From Cryobacterium sp. N22 (GTDB lineage: Bacteria; Actinomycetota; Actinomycetes; Actinomycetales; Microbacteriaceae), in contig NZ_PJJP01000033.1 of assembly GCF_002929555.1 (NCBI RefSeq), forward strand, positions 124,001 through 188,000: a DNA stretch of 64,000 nucleotides, written 5' to 3'. Shown in pieces: positions 44,958 through 54,154 of the stretch. Under the pieces are notes generated by a model. It saw only the letters and a program-made list of their open reading frames with translations. It did not search any database and had not been told where the DNA came from. The position numbers and the translations under genes were made by a program. Positions within the stretch are counted from its first letter, which is position 1. Every line of letters begins with the position of its first letter.

Positions 44958-45419
44958 TCAGACGGCGGCGCGGGCCAGGTCGGGCAGGCGGTGCAGGGCG
45001 TCGACCAGCGGGCCGAGTTCGGGTTCCTCTTCGGCGGCGGCCAGCGCGCCGGCCAGGGCCTCGTCGTAGACCGGCCGGGCGCGTGCCAGCAGGGCCTTGC
45101 CGGCCTCGGTGAGCTCGGTGTAGATGCCTCGGCGGTCGTCGGCGCAGAGGATGCGGGTGAGCAGCGCCCGGTCTTCCAGCCGGTTCACCAGGCGGGTCGT
45201 CGCGCTGCTCGAGAGGGCGGCGGCCCTGGCGAGCTGCTGCATCCGCATGTGCCAGCCGTGCTGGCGGCTGAGGGCGTCGAGCACGGTGAACTCCACCACC
45301 GACAGGTCGAAGCCGGCCTGCAGGGCCCGCTCCAGCACGGTCTCGATACGGCCGTGCAGGGCGGCCAGGGTGCGCCAGCCCTGCGCCCGAACCTCGACGG
45401 CGTCGTCTTCGATGCTCAT
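44958..45419 (-). CDS. MarR-family transcriptional regulator
   Basis: 153 residues from ATG 45419 (GGGAGC upstream). Winged helix MRMQQLARAAALSSSATTRLVNRLEDRALL and wing DDRRGIYTELTEAG. It has no exporter beside it; its own promoter region carries GCAAG/CTTGC half-sites. A transporter or detoxification target elsewhere is likely. It ends 13 nt from the type C palindrome. Confidence 0.88.
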   Translation of the reverse strand: MSIEDDAVEVRAQGWRTLAALHGRIETVLERALQAGFDLSVVEFTVLDALSRQHGWHMRMQQLARAAALSSSATTRLVNRLEDRALLTRILCADDRRGIYTELTEAGKALLARARPVYDEALAGALAAAEEEPELGPLVDALHRLPDLARAAV

Positions 45420-45455
45420 TCGTGCTGCTCCCTCGACCCGACCCAGACTAAAAAC

Positions 45456-45474
45456 GCAAGTACAACGCGCTTGC
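45456..45474. promoter_or_regulatory. Operator candidate of the orphan MarR gene
   Basis: GCAAG (45456-45460) and CTTGC (45470-45474) form a 5+5 inverted repeat with a 9-bp spacer about 37-55 bp before the start. TTGCAA and TTGTAC words within it suit a MarR site. Confidence 0.5.
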
Positions 45475-45518
45475 AACTACCAGTCTATGCAACGGCACGC
45501 GCCGGGCCCAGCGCCCGG

Positions 45519-46361
45519 CTAGGACTCCCGGGTGATCTCCACCTTCACGAACAGCTCTGACCCGCTCGACCCGGCGTAGACGCCGCGCAATGGGGCGATG
45601 TCGTTGTAGTCGCGGCCGCGGCCCACGCCCACATGCCGGTCGCCGATGTCGATCAGGTTGGTGGGGTCATAGCCGCGCCACTGCCCGCAGAACCACTCCA
45701 CCCAGGCGTGTGATTCCCCCGTGACGGTCTCGCCGATCAGGGCCTCCGGCCTCGGGTGCAGGTAGCCGGACACGTAGCGGGCCGGGATGCCCACCGACCG
45801 CAGCGCGCCGAGCGCCACGTGGGTGATGTCCTGACAGACGCCGCGCTTGTCGGCCCAGGCCTCGCGGGCGTTGGTTTTGACCCCGGTGACACCCTGCACG
45901 TAGGCCATGTTCTCGCCCACGAACCGGCAGATCGCCAGAGCCGCGTCACACGGGTCCAGCCGGCCGGCGAACTCGGCGGCGGCGGCCACCACATCCGTCG
46001 GCGGCTCGGTGAGCGAGGTCTGCCAGGACTGCTCGACCGAGGCGGTCGAGCAGGCCACCAGGGCCGCCAGGTCCGCCCAGGGCATCGGATGCTGCGCGTG
46101 CTCCCGCGGCGACACCTCCACGAGGCTGTTGGCCGTGAGGGTGAGCTCGGCGTGCGGGGTGAGCACCTCGAACGACGACACCCTGGTGCCCCAGTAGTCC
46201 ACGTAGTTGTGGTTGCTCGAGACCGGGCTGATGTCCAGGTTGGAGTACAGCACGAACTGGTCTGGCGAGGTGACGGGCAGCATCCGGGCCTCGTTGTACG
46301 AGGTGGCCACCTCGCCCTGGTACCGGTAGCCGGTGGTGTGGCGAATCCGCAGGCGCTTCAC
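45519..46361 (-). CDS. Transglutaminase-like protein of the ATP-grasp/alpha-E operon
   Basis: 280 residues from GTG 46361, overlapping the alpha-E stop (GTGA). An N-terminal beta domain (LRIRHTTGYRYQGEVATSYNEARM) precedes a transglutaminase/protease fold with the full triad: Cys176 in RGVCQDITH, His218 in ESHAWVEW, Asp232 in YDPTN. Proteins of this kind, always with an alpha-E and an ATP-grasp partner, were predicted by comparative genomics to process or release small peptide conjugates. Third gene of the operon. Confidence 0.9.
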   Translation of the reverse strand: MKRLRIRHTTGYRYQGEVATSYNEARMLPVTSPDQFVLYSNLDISPVSSNHNYVDYWGTRVSSFEVLTPHAELTLTANSLVEVSPREHAQHPMPWADLAALVACSTASVEQSWQTSLTEPPTDVVAAAAEFAGRLDPCDAALAICRFVGENMAYVQGVTGVKTNAREAWADKRGVCQDITHVALGALRSVGIPARYVSGYLHPRPEALIGETVTGESHAWVEWFCGQWRGYDPTNLIDIGDRHVGVGRGRDYNDIAPLRGVYAGSSGSELFVKVEITRES

Positions 46362-47287
46362 GAGGCCTCCCCCGTCCAGGTCGGCACCGCGCTGGTCGGG
46401 AAGTACCGGTGCCCGATCGACTCCGACGCGGTGCTGGTGGCGTCCAGCACCATGTCCATGTGGCCAGGCAGGTCGTTCAGGATCTCCATGATCGGGCGGT
46501 ATTCCAACTGGCTGCGGATCTGGCCGAGCACCCGCTGCGAGGACTCGGAGACGCCGAGCCGGTCGGTGCGCGGTTCCAGTTCCTGCAGGCACTGCTCGGC
46601 CCGGGAGATCGAGAACACTATCGACCGAGGGAAGAGCCGGTCCAGCAGCAGGAACTCGGCGGCGTTCCGCGCGGACGGCACCCCGCGGTAGGTGCGCAGG
46701 TACGACTCGTACGCCCCGCAGGAGCGCAGGATCGTGGTCCAGGACGGTCCGCTGTTCTCGGTCAACGACCGGGTGGCGAGCAGCCGCGCGGTCATATCGG
46801 CCTGTTCGAGGCTGCGGCCCAGGGTGAAGAAGTGCCAGGCGTCGTCCCGGCTGGCGCTGGACTCGACGATGCCGACGGCCAGGGCCGCACGTTCGCGCAC
46901 CCAGCCGAAGAAGTCGTGCGTCTTGGCGCTGGCGATGTTCTTCGGCATCTTCGTATAGGTCGTGTTCAGGCATTCCCAGAGCTCGGTGGAGACGATCTCC
47001 CTGGCCCGGCGGGCGTTCTCCCGAGCGGCGCCGAGCGAGTACGCGATCGAGGCAGGATGTGTGCGGTCGGCCGCCAGGGTCGCCAGCACGTCCTTGCGGG
47101 TGAGGTCGCGGTCCGGCGGCACGGGGCTGCCCATCAGGTGCAGCAGCGACCGGCAGGCCAGGTTCTCCTCGATCCACGGGTCTTCCAGCAGCAGCTGCAG
47201 GTGCACATCCAGGATGCGGGCGGTGCCGTCGCTGCGTTCGATGTAACGGCCGATCCAGAACAGGCTCTCGGCGATGCGGCTCAGCAT
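46358..47287 (-). CDS. Alpha-E domain protein
   Basis: 309 residues, almost all helical, with the family N-terminus MLSRIAESLFWIGRYIERSD, the ENARRAREIVSTELWECLN stretch and the RADMTARLL-like EQADMTARLLATRS. The acidic conserved positions gave the family its name. Biochemical role is unknown; it always accompanies circularly permuted ATP-grasp enzymes. Its start overlaps the ATP-grasp stop by 7 nt. Confidence 0.92.
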   Translation of the reverse strand: MLSRIAESLFWIGRYIERSDGTARILDVHLQLLLEDPWIEENLACRSLLHLMGSPVPPDRDLTRKDVLATLAADRTHPASIAYSLGAARENARRAREIVSTELWECLNTTYTKMPKNIASAKTHDFFGWVRERAALAVGIVESSASRDDAWHFFTLGRSLEQADMTARLLATRSLTENSGPSWTTILRSCGAYESYLRTYRGVPSARNAAEFLLLDRLFPRSIVFSISRAEQCLQELEPRTDRLGVSESSQRVLGQIRSQLEYRPIMEILNDLPGHMDMVLDATSTASESIGHRYFPTSAVPTWTGEAS

Positions 47288-48972
47288 TCGAGGGTCCCCT
47301 CTGCGGTGGTGACCGCGGTAACGATGCGCTGTTGCTGTTGCTGTTGTTCCTGGTCCTGGTCGCCGCCCGGCGGGGTGTCCTGCGGGGAGTGGTCGGCGAC
47401 CCGGGGCGGGATGATGGAGATCGACTGGGTGTTCGCGGCCTGGTCGTTGACGAGGCCCTGGATGTTGCGGGCCGACCCGGTGGTATGGAAGTCGGGCTCG
47501 AGCCCGATCACCCAGGTGTCCTTCGAACCGCCGCCCTGGCTGGAGTTGACCACGAGTTCCCCCTCCGGCAGGGCCACCCGGGTGAGGCCGCCGGGCAGCA
47601 CCCAGACATCCGACCCGTCGTTCACCGCGAACGGGCGGAGGTCCGCGTGCCGGGGCCGCATGCCGTCGTCGACCAGGGTGGGGATGGTGGACAGCTGCAC
47701 CACGGGTTGGGCGATCCAGCCGCGCGGGTCCAGGAGCAGCTGTTTCCGCAGGGTCTCCAGCTCGGCCTTCGACGCGGCGGGGCCGACCACGAGGCCCTTG
47801 CCGCCGGAGCCGTCGACGGGCTTGACGACCAGCTCGTCGAGCCTGTCGAGCACCTCCTCGAGCGCGAGCGGGTCTTCGAGCCGCCAGGTGTCGACGTTGG
47901 GGATGATCGCGTCCTCGCCGAGGTAGTACTTGATCAGCTCGGGCAGGTAGGTGTACACCAGCTTGTCGTCGGCCACCCCGTTGCCCACAGCATTGGCGAT
48001 GGTCACATTGCCCAGCCGCGCGGCCATCAGGATGCCCGGCGAGCCCAGTTGCGAGTCGGCGCGGAACTGCAGCGGGTCCAGGAACTCGTCGTCGACCCGG
48101 CGGTAGATCACGTCGACCCGGGTGGGGCCGGCCGTGGTGCGCATCCACACCCGGCCGCCGGAGCAGAACAGGTCCCGGCCCTCGACGAGCTCGACGCCCA
48201 TCAGCCGGGCGAGCAGGGTGTGCTCGAAGTAGGCCGAATTGAACACGCCGGGGGTGAGCACCACGATGTTCGGGTCGTCCACGCCGGCCGGGGCCGAGGC
48301 ACGCAGGGCCTGCAGCAGCTTGTTCGGGTAGTCGCCCACCGGGCGCACCCGCATCGACACGAACAGCTCGGGCAGGGTCTGGGCCATCACACGCCGGTTG
48401 GAGATGACGTAGCTGACCCCGCTGGGCACCCGCACGTTGTCTTCGAGCACCCGCCAGGCCCCTACCTCGTCGCGGATGAGGTCGATCCCGGACACCTGGA
48501 TGCGCACGTTGTTCGCCGAGACGATACCTGCCGCCTGGCGGTGGAAGTGCGTGGACGAGGTGATCAGGCCGGCCGGGATGACGCCGTCGCGCACGGCGGC
48601 CTGGGGGCCGTAGATGTCGGCGAGAAAGGCCTCCAGCGCGAGCACTCGCTGCTTGATGCCGGCCTCCACGTTCACCCACTCCGGCTGCTCGATCACCCGG
48701 GGAACAGCGTCGAGCGGGAACGGCCGCTCCTCGCCGGCGAAGTCGAAGGTCACACCCTGCGCCAGGTACGAACTGGCCAGCGCATCCGTGCGACCCCGCA
48801 ACTCCTCCTGGGTCATCCGGGCGAGAGCGCTGTACACGTCCTTGTAGGCGGACCGCGCCTCCGAGGGGGACAGCGACGACGGGTCGGGGAACATTTCGTC
48901 CCACGCCGAGGTCTGCCCTCGCTCGCGGGGCGGTGCGGAGGTAGCGCCATAACCACTGAAGAGGTCAACCAT
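47281..48972 (-). CDS. Circularly permuted ATP-grasp type 2 protein (amidoligase candidate)
   Basis: 563 residues, first gene of the three-gene operon. Residues 60-450 are the DUF404/DUF407 fold: NSAYFEHTLLARLMGVELVEG, CSGGRVWMRTT, ANAVGNGVADDKLVYTYLPE and VVKPVDGSGGKGLVVGP (nucleotide loop), LDPRGWIAQPVVQLSTIP. ATP-grasp enzymes form amide or ester bonds through acyl phosphates, so it should ligate an amino acid to an acceptor not yet known. The C-terminal tail (from about 525) is a species-specific low-complexity Asp/Gln run with six or more Gln, encoded by CAACAG hexamers. Confidence 0.92.
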   Translation of the reverse strand: MVDLFSGYGATSAPPRERGQTSAWDEMFPDPSSLSPSEARSAYKDVYSALARMTQEELRGRTDALASSYLAQGVTFDFAGEERPFPLDAVPRVIEQPEWVNVEAGIKQRVLALEAFLADIYGPQAAVRDGVIPAGLITSSTHFHRQAAGIVSANNVRIQVSGIDLIRDEVGAWRVLEDNVRVPSGVSYVISNRRVMAQTLPELFVSMRVRPVGDYPNKLLQALRASAPAGVDDPNIVVLTPGVFNSAYFEHTLLARLMGVELVEGRDLFCSGGRVWMRTTAGPTRVDVIYRRVDDEFLDPLQFRADSQLGSPGILMAARLGNVTIANAVGNGVADDKLVYTYLPELIKYYLGEDAIIPNVDTWRLEDPLALEEVLDRLDELVVKPVDGSGGKGLVVGPAASKAELETLRKQLLLDPRGWIAQPVVQLSTIPTLVDDGMRPRHADLRPFAVNDGSDVWVLPGGLTRVALPEGELVVNSSQGGGSKDTWVIGLEPDFHTTGSARNIQGLVNDQAANTQSISIIPPRVADHSPQDTPPGGDQDQEQQQQQQRIVTAVTTAEGTLEC

Positions 48973-49041
48973 GTCTGGATGCTAACCGTCCGGTGTTGCC
49001 GGATTGTTTCCTCACCATGTCGCCGCCCCTCGCCGGAAAGG

Positions 49042-49125
49042 TTGCATACAAATTGCGCCCGACTGGTCGCCCGAAATGAGGCCAACCGGGCACAAAACGT
49101 GCCCACCGGCGCTTTTTTGCATACA
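49042..49125 (+). promoter_or_regulatory. Paired TTGCATACA sites upstream of the fused ABC gene
   Basis: TTGCATACA occurs at 49042-49050 and 49117-49125 in the 222-bp divergent spacer. The first continues to TTGCATACAA, a TTG-N4-CAA palindrome like GntR/FadR operators. A GntR-family gene lies just beyond the ABC gene. Confidence 0.5.
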
Positions 49126-49194
49126 GTTAGGTCAAGCCCGATTCTGACACCCGTCAGGCCATGATTCGGCCGCACCAAGCAGATCCGAGTACTC

Positions 49195-50868
49195 ATGCGC
49201 ACAATTGCAGAGCCCCGTCGGTTGGCGTTGCTGATCCTGGTCTGCCTGGCCTGCGCCGGAGTGCTGGTGGCGACCCGGCTCGGTGGCCCCGACGGTGCGC
49301 TGCTACACCCGCTGTCGGCCCGACTCCCCCTCGCGACCACCGGCACGGTGGCCGCACCCATCCTGTCCGGCCTGCTGGGCGTCGGTGGGGGCCTGCTCGC
49401 CGCCCGGCGCAACGGCTGGATCGACCCGAGACTGCGGTCGCTGGTGGGGGTCGGCTGCGGTGTCTGTCTGGCCTGGTTGGCGCTCGTCCTGATCTTCTGG
49501 TTCGCCGTCCAGGCCGAACTCATGCCCGTGCTCGAAGACGGGCCGGCCGCCCGTGCCGGTGCGAGCGCCCTGAGCACAGTGCTGCTTCCGGCCACCCTGG
49601 CCGCGTTGGGTGCCGCCACGGCCATCGCGGGGCGTGTGCGTGCGGCGACCCGGGTCGCCGCGGTCGAGGGCCACGTGCAGACCGCTCGCAGCCGGGGCCT
49701 GCCCACCACGGTGCCGGTCATCCGCCGGGTGCTCCGTCACACCTCGCCCACCATCCTGGCCGTCCTGCTCGTCGAGTTCCTGGTGTTCTACGCCGGCGCC
49801 CTGACCGTTCAGGCCGTCTTCACCACACCGTCCCTCGCCACGACGCTGCCGTTGCTGCCCGCTGAGAGCCTTCCGTTCGTGCTCGGCGCAGCCCTCATGT
49901 GCGTTGTCGGAGTGACCATGACCGGCCTCACGGTCGCTTCGGCATCACTCGGACCCGCGGCCCCGCGCCGGCCGCTGACCGGGCCCGCGCACGGCGGGCT
50001 CGCCGCCGCGCTCCTGGCAGACCCACGCCAGGCCAGACCGGCCCTGCCGTCCACGACGTTTCGTTCGGCCGATCTCCTCGACATCCGCGACCTGCGCCTG
50101 CACGGCGGCTCGGCGTGGGAGCCTCGAGAGTTGCTGCACGGCATCAGCCTCACGGCAACCCGCGGTCAGGCGCTGGCGGTCGTCGGCGGCGGCCGCGACA
50201 CCACCTCCAGGCTGTGTCACGCCATCGCGGGCCTGCTCCCGCCGGGCAGTCCTATCCTGTCCGGGTCGATCCTGTTCGACGGAACCGAACTCGTCGGCCT
50301 GGCCGAGTGGGAGTTCCGGCACCTGCGCGGGCAGCACATCGGGTTTCTCGCGGCCCCGGCAGCCGATCGTCTGGACCCCGATGTCCGCATCGGGCACCAA
50401 CTCGCCGGGATCCTGGCCGGCCGGCCGGGACACTCCCGCTCCCGAGCCCGTTCCGGCGTCGCGGCGCTGCTCACCGCGGTCGGCGTCGACGACACCGAGG
50501 CCGTCTGGTCGGCGTATCCGCATCAGGTCTCGGCCCTGACCGGCCAACGTGTGTTGCTCGCCGGCACCCTCGCCCGCGAGCCGCAACTCCTCGTCGCGGA
50601 CGATCCGACCCGTGGCCTCGATGCGGCCGACGAGGAGAGCTTTCTCGACTCGCTGCACAGCCTCCAACAGGAGCGTGGTTTCACCCTCATGGTGGCGTCG
50701 CCCCGGGCCGAGATCGTCGCCAGGTGCGACCGTGTCGCGGTCATGAGCGACGACGGCACCATCGTCGAGCACGCTTCGGTCCCCGAGCTGCTTCTCGCGC
50801 CCCGCCACCCGCACAGCCGGCGCCTTCTCGCCGACGGACCGTCGGGGCCCGCGCCGATCGGCCGCTGA
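49195..50868 (+). CDS. Dpp/Opp-type ABC permease fused to a degenerate ATPase domain
   Basis: 557 residues. Residues 1-255 have about six helices and a recognisable Opp/Dpp permease coupling loop, EGHVQTARSRGLPTTVPVIRR, near 162-182. Residues 285-540 are an ABC ATPase of the OppD/DppD branch (ILFDGTELVGLAEWEFRHLR; PHSRRLL end), but the active site has decayed: Walker A is GGGRDTTS (331-338) without Lys, the signature is ALTGQ (447-451), catalytic Glu is Asp470 in VADDPTRGLD, and the H-loop His is lost (VASPRAE near 502). No binding protein or second permease is near. It could be a regulatory or partner subunit; it is not a normal importer. Confidence 0.8.
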   Translation: MRTIAEPRRLALLILVCLACAGVLVATRLGGPDGALLHPLSARLPLATTGTVAAPILSGLLGVGGGLLAARRNGWIDPRLRSLVGVGCGVCLAWLALVLIFWFAVQAELMPVLEDGPAARAGASALSTVLLPATLAALGAATAIAGRVRAATRVAAVEGHVQTARSRGLPTTVPVIRRVLRHTSPTILAVLLVEFLVFYAGALTVQAVFTTPSLATTLPLLPAESLPFVLGAALMCVVGVTMTGLTVASASLGPAAPRRPLTGPAHGGLAAALLADPRQARPALPSTTFRSADLLDIRDLRLHGGSAWEPRELLHGISLTATRGQALAVVGGGRDTTSRLCHAIAGLLPPGSPILSGSILFDGTELVGLAEWEFRHLRGQHIGFLAAPAADRLDPDVRIGHQLAGILAGRPGHSRSRARSGVAALLTAVGVDDTEAVWSAYPHQVSALTGQRVLLAGTLAREPQLLVADDPTRGLDAADEESFLDSLHSLQQERGFTLMVASPRAEIVARCDRVAVMSDDGTIVEHASVPELLLAPRHPHSRRLLADGPSGPAPIGR

Positions 50869-50898
50869 CCGGAAGGTGCCGATCAGGTGCCGACGCGA

Positions 50899-51543
50899 TC
50901 AGCCCTCGGTGCCCGAGACGGCGTTACGGGCGCCGAGGATGTGCGCCCGCATGGCCACCTCGGCCCAGATCGCGTCTCCCGTGCGGAGCGCGGTGAGGAT
51001 GTCGCGGTGCTGGTGGTTGCTCCGCGCTCGGTACTCGGTGCCCCGGCGTCGGAAGGCGTCCGCCATCAGCGGCACCCGGGCGACGGACGACGTGAGGGTC
51101 ATCAGCTGGGGGCTGCGGGAGGCCGCGACCACGATGTGATGGAATTCGGCGTTGAGGGTGCTCAGCGCGGCGAGGCCGGCCTCGTCATCCGCTGTCAGCA
51201 CGGGTTCCATGGCGTCGATCAGCGCGGCGAGCCTGTCCAGCTCCTCCGCCGTGATGCGGCTGGCGGCCAGCCCGGCGGCCCGACTCTCGAGTCCGGCCCG
51301 CACCATGTACGTCTCGCGGAGCTCCTCGACGGTCCAGGACACGACGGTGGCACCGCGATTGGGCACGAAGGTCACCAGCCCGGCCTCGCCCAGGCGGCGC
51401 AGGGCTTCCCGCACCGGGGTCCTGCTCACGCCCAGTTCCGCGGCCAGAGCCTGTTCCCTCAGCATGGTGTTTGCACTCAGCTGGCCTGACAGGATCCGGG
51501 CGCGCAGGGTCAGGTAGACGGTTTCACCACCTGTAGACGCCAC
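50899..51543 (-). CDS. GntR/FadR-family regulator with FCD domain
   Basis: 214 residues from GTG 51543, preceded by GGGGAGGGG. The winged helix contains LREQALAAELGVSRTPVREALRRLGEAGLV; the helical FCD ligand domain follows, with RAGLESRAAG and metal-site His in LNAEFHHIVVAASRS and HQHRDILTAL. FCD regulators sense small carboxylates. It is convergent with the fused ABC gene (30-nt gap), whose upstream DNA has GntR-like sites. Confidence 0.9.
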   Translation of the reverse strand: MASTGGETVYLTLRARILSGQLSANTMLREQALAAELGVSRTPVREALRRLGEAGLVTFVPNRGATVVSWTVEELRETYMVRAGLESRAAGLAASRITAEELDRLAALIDAMEPVLTADDEAGLAALSTLNAEFHHIVVAASRSPQLMTLTSSVARVPLMADAFRRRGTEYRARSNHQHRDILTALRTGDAIWAEVAMRAHILGARNAVSGTEG

Positions 51544-51692
51544 CGGTCCCCTCCCCTTGGCAGGGGCACACCCCACCCACATGTCGAGCTTTACACACTG
51601 CGACCGCCCGGTGGGCGGATACGCCGGAAATGGGGCCCGAACGCCGCGTACTGGGGGTGACCGGGTTCGGGTCACTCGGCGTGCTGCCGGGC

Positions 51693-51728
51693 GCGAAAAA
51701 GGGCCCGTCTTTCGACGGGCCCTTTTCG
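51693..51728 (-). terminator. Terminator of the secE-nusG-rplK-rplA transcript
   Basis: AAGGGCCCGTC and GACGGGCCCTT make a perfect 11-bp stem with a 4-nt loop; on the minus strand it is followed by TTTTTCGCG. It begins 11 nt past the rplA stop. Confidence 0.9.
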
Positions 51729-51739
51729 AGAATGGATCC

Positions 51740-52429
51740 TTAGATGCTGTTCACATCGAGCGGGATGCCGGGGCCGAACGTGGTCGACACGGCGCCCTTC
51801 ATGATGTAGCGACCCTTGGAAGAGCTCGGCTTGAGGCGAACGATCTCCTCGAGTGCGGCACCGATGTTCTCGTTGAGCTGGTCGGCCGAGAAAGAAGCCT
51901 TGCCCACGACGAAGTGCACGTTGGAGTGCTTGTCGACGCGGAAGGCGATCTTTCCACCCTTGATGTCGTTCACGGCCTTGGCCACGTCGGGCGTCACGGT
52001 TCCGGTCTTCGGGTTGGGCATGAGGCCACGCGGGCCCAGGACCTTTCCGAGACGACCGACCTTACCCATGAGCTCGGGGGTCGAGACTGCGGAGTCGAAC
52101 GAGGTGTAGCCGGCGGCCACCTTCTCGATGAGCTCGTCGCCACCGACCTCGTCGGCGCCGGCAGCGATGGCTGCGTCGGCCGCGGGGCCCGTTGCGAAGA
52201 CGATGACGCGGGCGGTCTTGCCGGTGCCGTGAGGAAGAATCACGGTACCGCGGACCATCTGGTCTGCCTTGCGGGGGTCGACGCCGAGCTTGAGCGCGAC
52301 CTCAACGGTGGAGTTGAACTTGACGGAACCGGTCTCGCGGGCGAGGGTGACGGCTTCGGTGGGGGTGTAGAACTTATCGGCTTCGATCTTCTCGACCGCA
52401 GCGCGGTAGGCCTTTGACTTCTGTGCCAT
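51740..52429 (-). CDS. rplA: 50S ribosomal protein L1
   Basis: 229 residues from ATG 52429 (AGGAG upstream). Signature region [20 protein letters not shown] is present and the rRNA-binding [23 protein letters not shown] segment matches. L1 binds 23S rRNA at the exit stalk. Last gene before the terminator; rplJL are not downstream as usual but 32 kb on. Confidence 0.98.
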   Translation of the reverse strand: MAQKSKAYRAAVEKIEADKFYTPTEAVTLARETGSVKFNSTVEVALKLGVDPRKADQMVRGTVILPHGTGKTARVIVFATGPAADAAIAAGADEVGGDELIEKVAAGYTSFDSAVSTPELMGKVGRLGKVLGPRGLMPNPKTGTVTPDVAKAVNDIKGGKIAFRVDKHSNVHFVVGKASFSADQLNENIGAALEEIVRLKPSSSKGRYIMKGAVSTTFGPGIPLDVNSI

Positions 52430-52565
52430 TTGAATCTCCTGTAGATGCATGTGCTGAGAGCGTGGTTTTCGTGAGCCTGGCTGGCTCTTCCACTTGGTGC
52501 CTGTCGGCAGATCGAGACCGATCATGCCTGTCGGCTGGTGTTCGACGAATCGAACGTAAGGGGTT

Positions 52566-52997
52566 TTAGCCCTCGACCGTGATGCCCATGGAGCGAGCGG
52601 TTCCGGCGATGATCTTCGACGCAGCGTCGAGGTCATTGGCGTTGAGGTCAACCATCTTGGCCTCGGCGATTTCGCGAACCTGAGCCTTGGTGAGCTTGGC
52701 AACCTTGACGGTGTGCGGCGTTCCGCTGCCCTTGGCGACTCCGGCGGCCTTCTTGATGAGCTCAGCTGCGGGCGGGGTCTTCAGGATGAACGTGAACGAA
52801 CGGTCGTCGTAGACGGTGATCTCAACCGGGATGACGTTGCCGCGCTGGGATTCGGTCTGGGCGTTGTATGCCTTGCAGAATTCCATGATGTTGACGCCGT
52901 GCTGTCCCAGCGCCGGCCCGATGGGCGGTGCGGGGTTGGCGGCGCCGGCCTTGATCTGAAGCTTGATCAGACCAGTAACCTTCTTCTTCGGTGCCAT
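52566..52997 (-). CDS. rplK: 50S ribosomal protein L11
   Basis: 143 residues: [22 protein letters not shown] in trimmed form is the hallmark of L11, and the C-terminal [22 protein letters not shown] binds 23S rRNA at the GTPase centre. The Pro-rich loop ([10 protein letters not shown]) is intact, as needed for the stringent response and thiopeptide binding. It follows nusG and precedes rplA. Confidence 0.98.
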
Positions 52998-53104
52998 TGT
53001 TCTTCCTTCGTTATTGATGTTCGAGCGGCCGCGAAGGTCGCTCTCCCGGTGGCCCGGATGGGCCCCGGTGGTTCAGGGCTCTGCTGGCTGGAGGCCGGCG
53101 GAGC

Positions 53105-54049
53105 CTAAAGCTTGGTGACCTGGTCGAAGCTGAGCTCGACCGGGGTCTCACGCTCGAAGAGCGATACGAGCACGATGAGCTTGCCGCTCTCGGGCTTGAT
53201 CTCACTGATCGAACCGGGCAGGCCCGCGAACGAGCCTTCCTTGATCGTGATGGTCTCGCCGATTTCGTAGTCGATCTCGGCGGGCAGAACGCGCTGGGCG
53301 GCCTTGCCGGGAGCGCCGGACTTGGTGGCCGGAACATCCTTGATCTCGACGAGGCCCTTGAGCATGCCGAAAGCCTCTTCGAAACGCAGCGGGGTGGGGT
53401 TGTGCGCGTTGCCCACGAAGCCGGTGACGCCGGGGGTGTGACGCACGACGGACCAGCTGTCTTCGTTGAGATCCATGCGCACCAGCACGTAGCCGGGAAT
53501 GCGGACACGGGTGACCATCTTGCGCTGGCCGTTCTTGATCTCGACGACGTCTTCCATCGGAACCTCGACCTGGTAGATGTAATCTTCCATGGCCATCGAC
53601 TGCTTGCGGTTCTCGATGTTCGACTTCACGCGGCGTTCGAAACCGGCGTAGGAGTGGATGACGAACCACTTGCCGGGCTGGAAGCGCAGTTCCTTGCGGA
53701 AGGCTTCGTACGGGTCTTCGTCTTCGGCCTCGGCCTCGGCGTCGACCTCTTCTTCGCCATCGACGGCTTCGACGGCGGCCTCGGCCTCGTCGGCGGAGTC
53801 GATGTCGAGGGCGTCCTCGACGATGGCGTCTGCCTCGGGGTCGGTCGACACGGCGAGAGCATCCAGGGCGGCGTCGAGATCGTCTTCGATGTCGACGTTT
53901 TCGTCTTCGACGTGCAGGGCGACCTGCTCGGCGGCTTCGACGGACGTTTCGTCGGCGGCGAGGGTGTTGCCCTCCTGCGCCTCATCGTCGGTGGAGGACT
54001 GCTCGGCGGCGGTGGCCCAGTCGACGTCGTCGCGATTGGTCTCAGTCAC
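53105..54049 (-). CDS. nusG: Transcription antitermination factor NusG with acidic N-terminal extension
   Basis: 314 residues, against about 180 in E. coli. Residues 1-125 are an Asp/Glu/Ala-rich low-complexity extension. The NGN domain starts [20 protein letters not shown], with [11 protein letters not shown] and TPGVTGFVG; the KOW domain is [20 protein letters not shown]. It couples RNA polymerase with the ribosome and Rho. Acidic extensions are known in other actinobacteria, but function is unclear. Confidence 0.97.
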   Translation of the reverse strand: MTETNRDDVDWATAAEQSSTDDEAQEGNTLAADETSVEAAEQVALHVEDENVDIEDDLDAALDALAVSTDPEADAIVEDALDIDSADEAEAAVEAVDGEEEVDAEAEAEDEDPYEAFRKELRFQPGKWFVIHSYAGFERRVKSNIENRKQSMAMEDYIYQVEVPMEDVVEIKNGQRKMVTRVRIPGYVLVRMDLNEDSWSVVRHTPGVTGFVGNAHNPTPLRFEEAFGMLKGLVEIKDVPATKSGAPGKAAQRVLPAEIDYEIGETITIKEGSFAGLPGSISEIKPESGKLIVLVSLFERETPVELSFDQVTKL

Positions 54050-54154
54050 TAAATATCAATCCTTCTTCTATTGCGTGGGCGTGAGGCCGCACCGTGGTGC
54101 TCGCTCACCGATCCACGTGCATGATCAGTCTGGGTGCCGCTCTCGCGGCACGGG

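Noticed and set aside
46358..48904. 848-residue fusion of alpha-E domain with an N-terminal region
   Set aside because: The upstream part is the ATP-grasp gene read in another frame; MLSRIAE at 47287 is the conserved alpha-E start.
49195..50868. Fused ABC gene as a frameshifted pseudogene
   Set aside because: The frame is uninterrupted, codon use is normal and both halves keep their folds; only active-site residues have changed.
53105..54049. Acidic NusG extension as a fusion with another protein
   Set aside because: It is low-complexity Asp/Glu/Ala sequence, and acidic N-terminal extensions occur in other actinobacterial NusG proteins.
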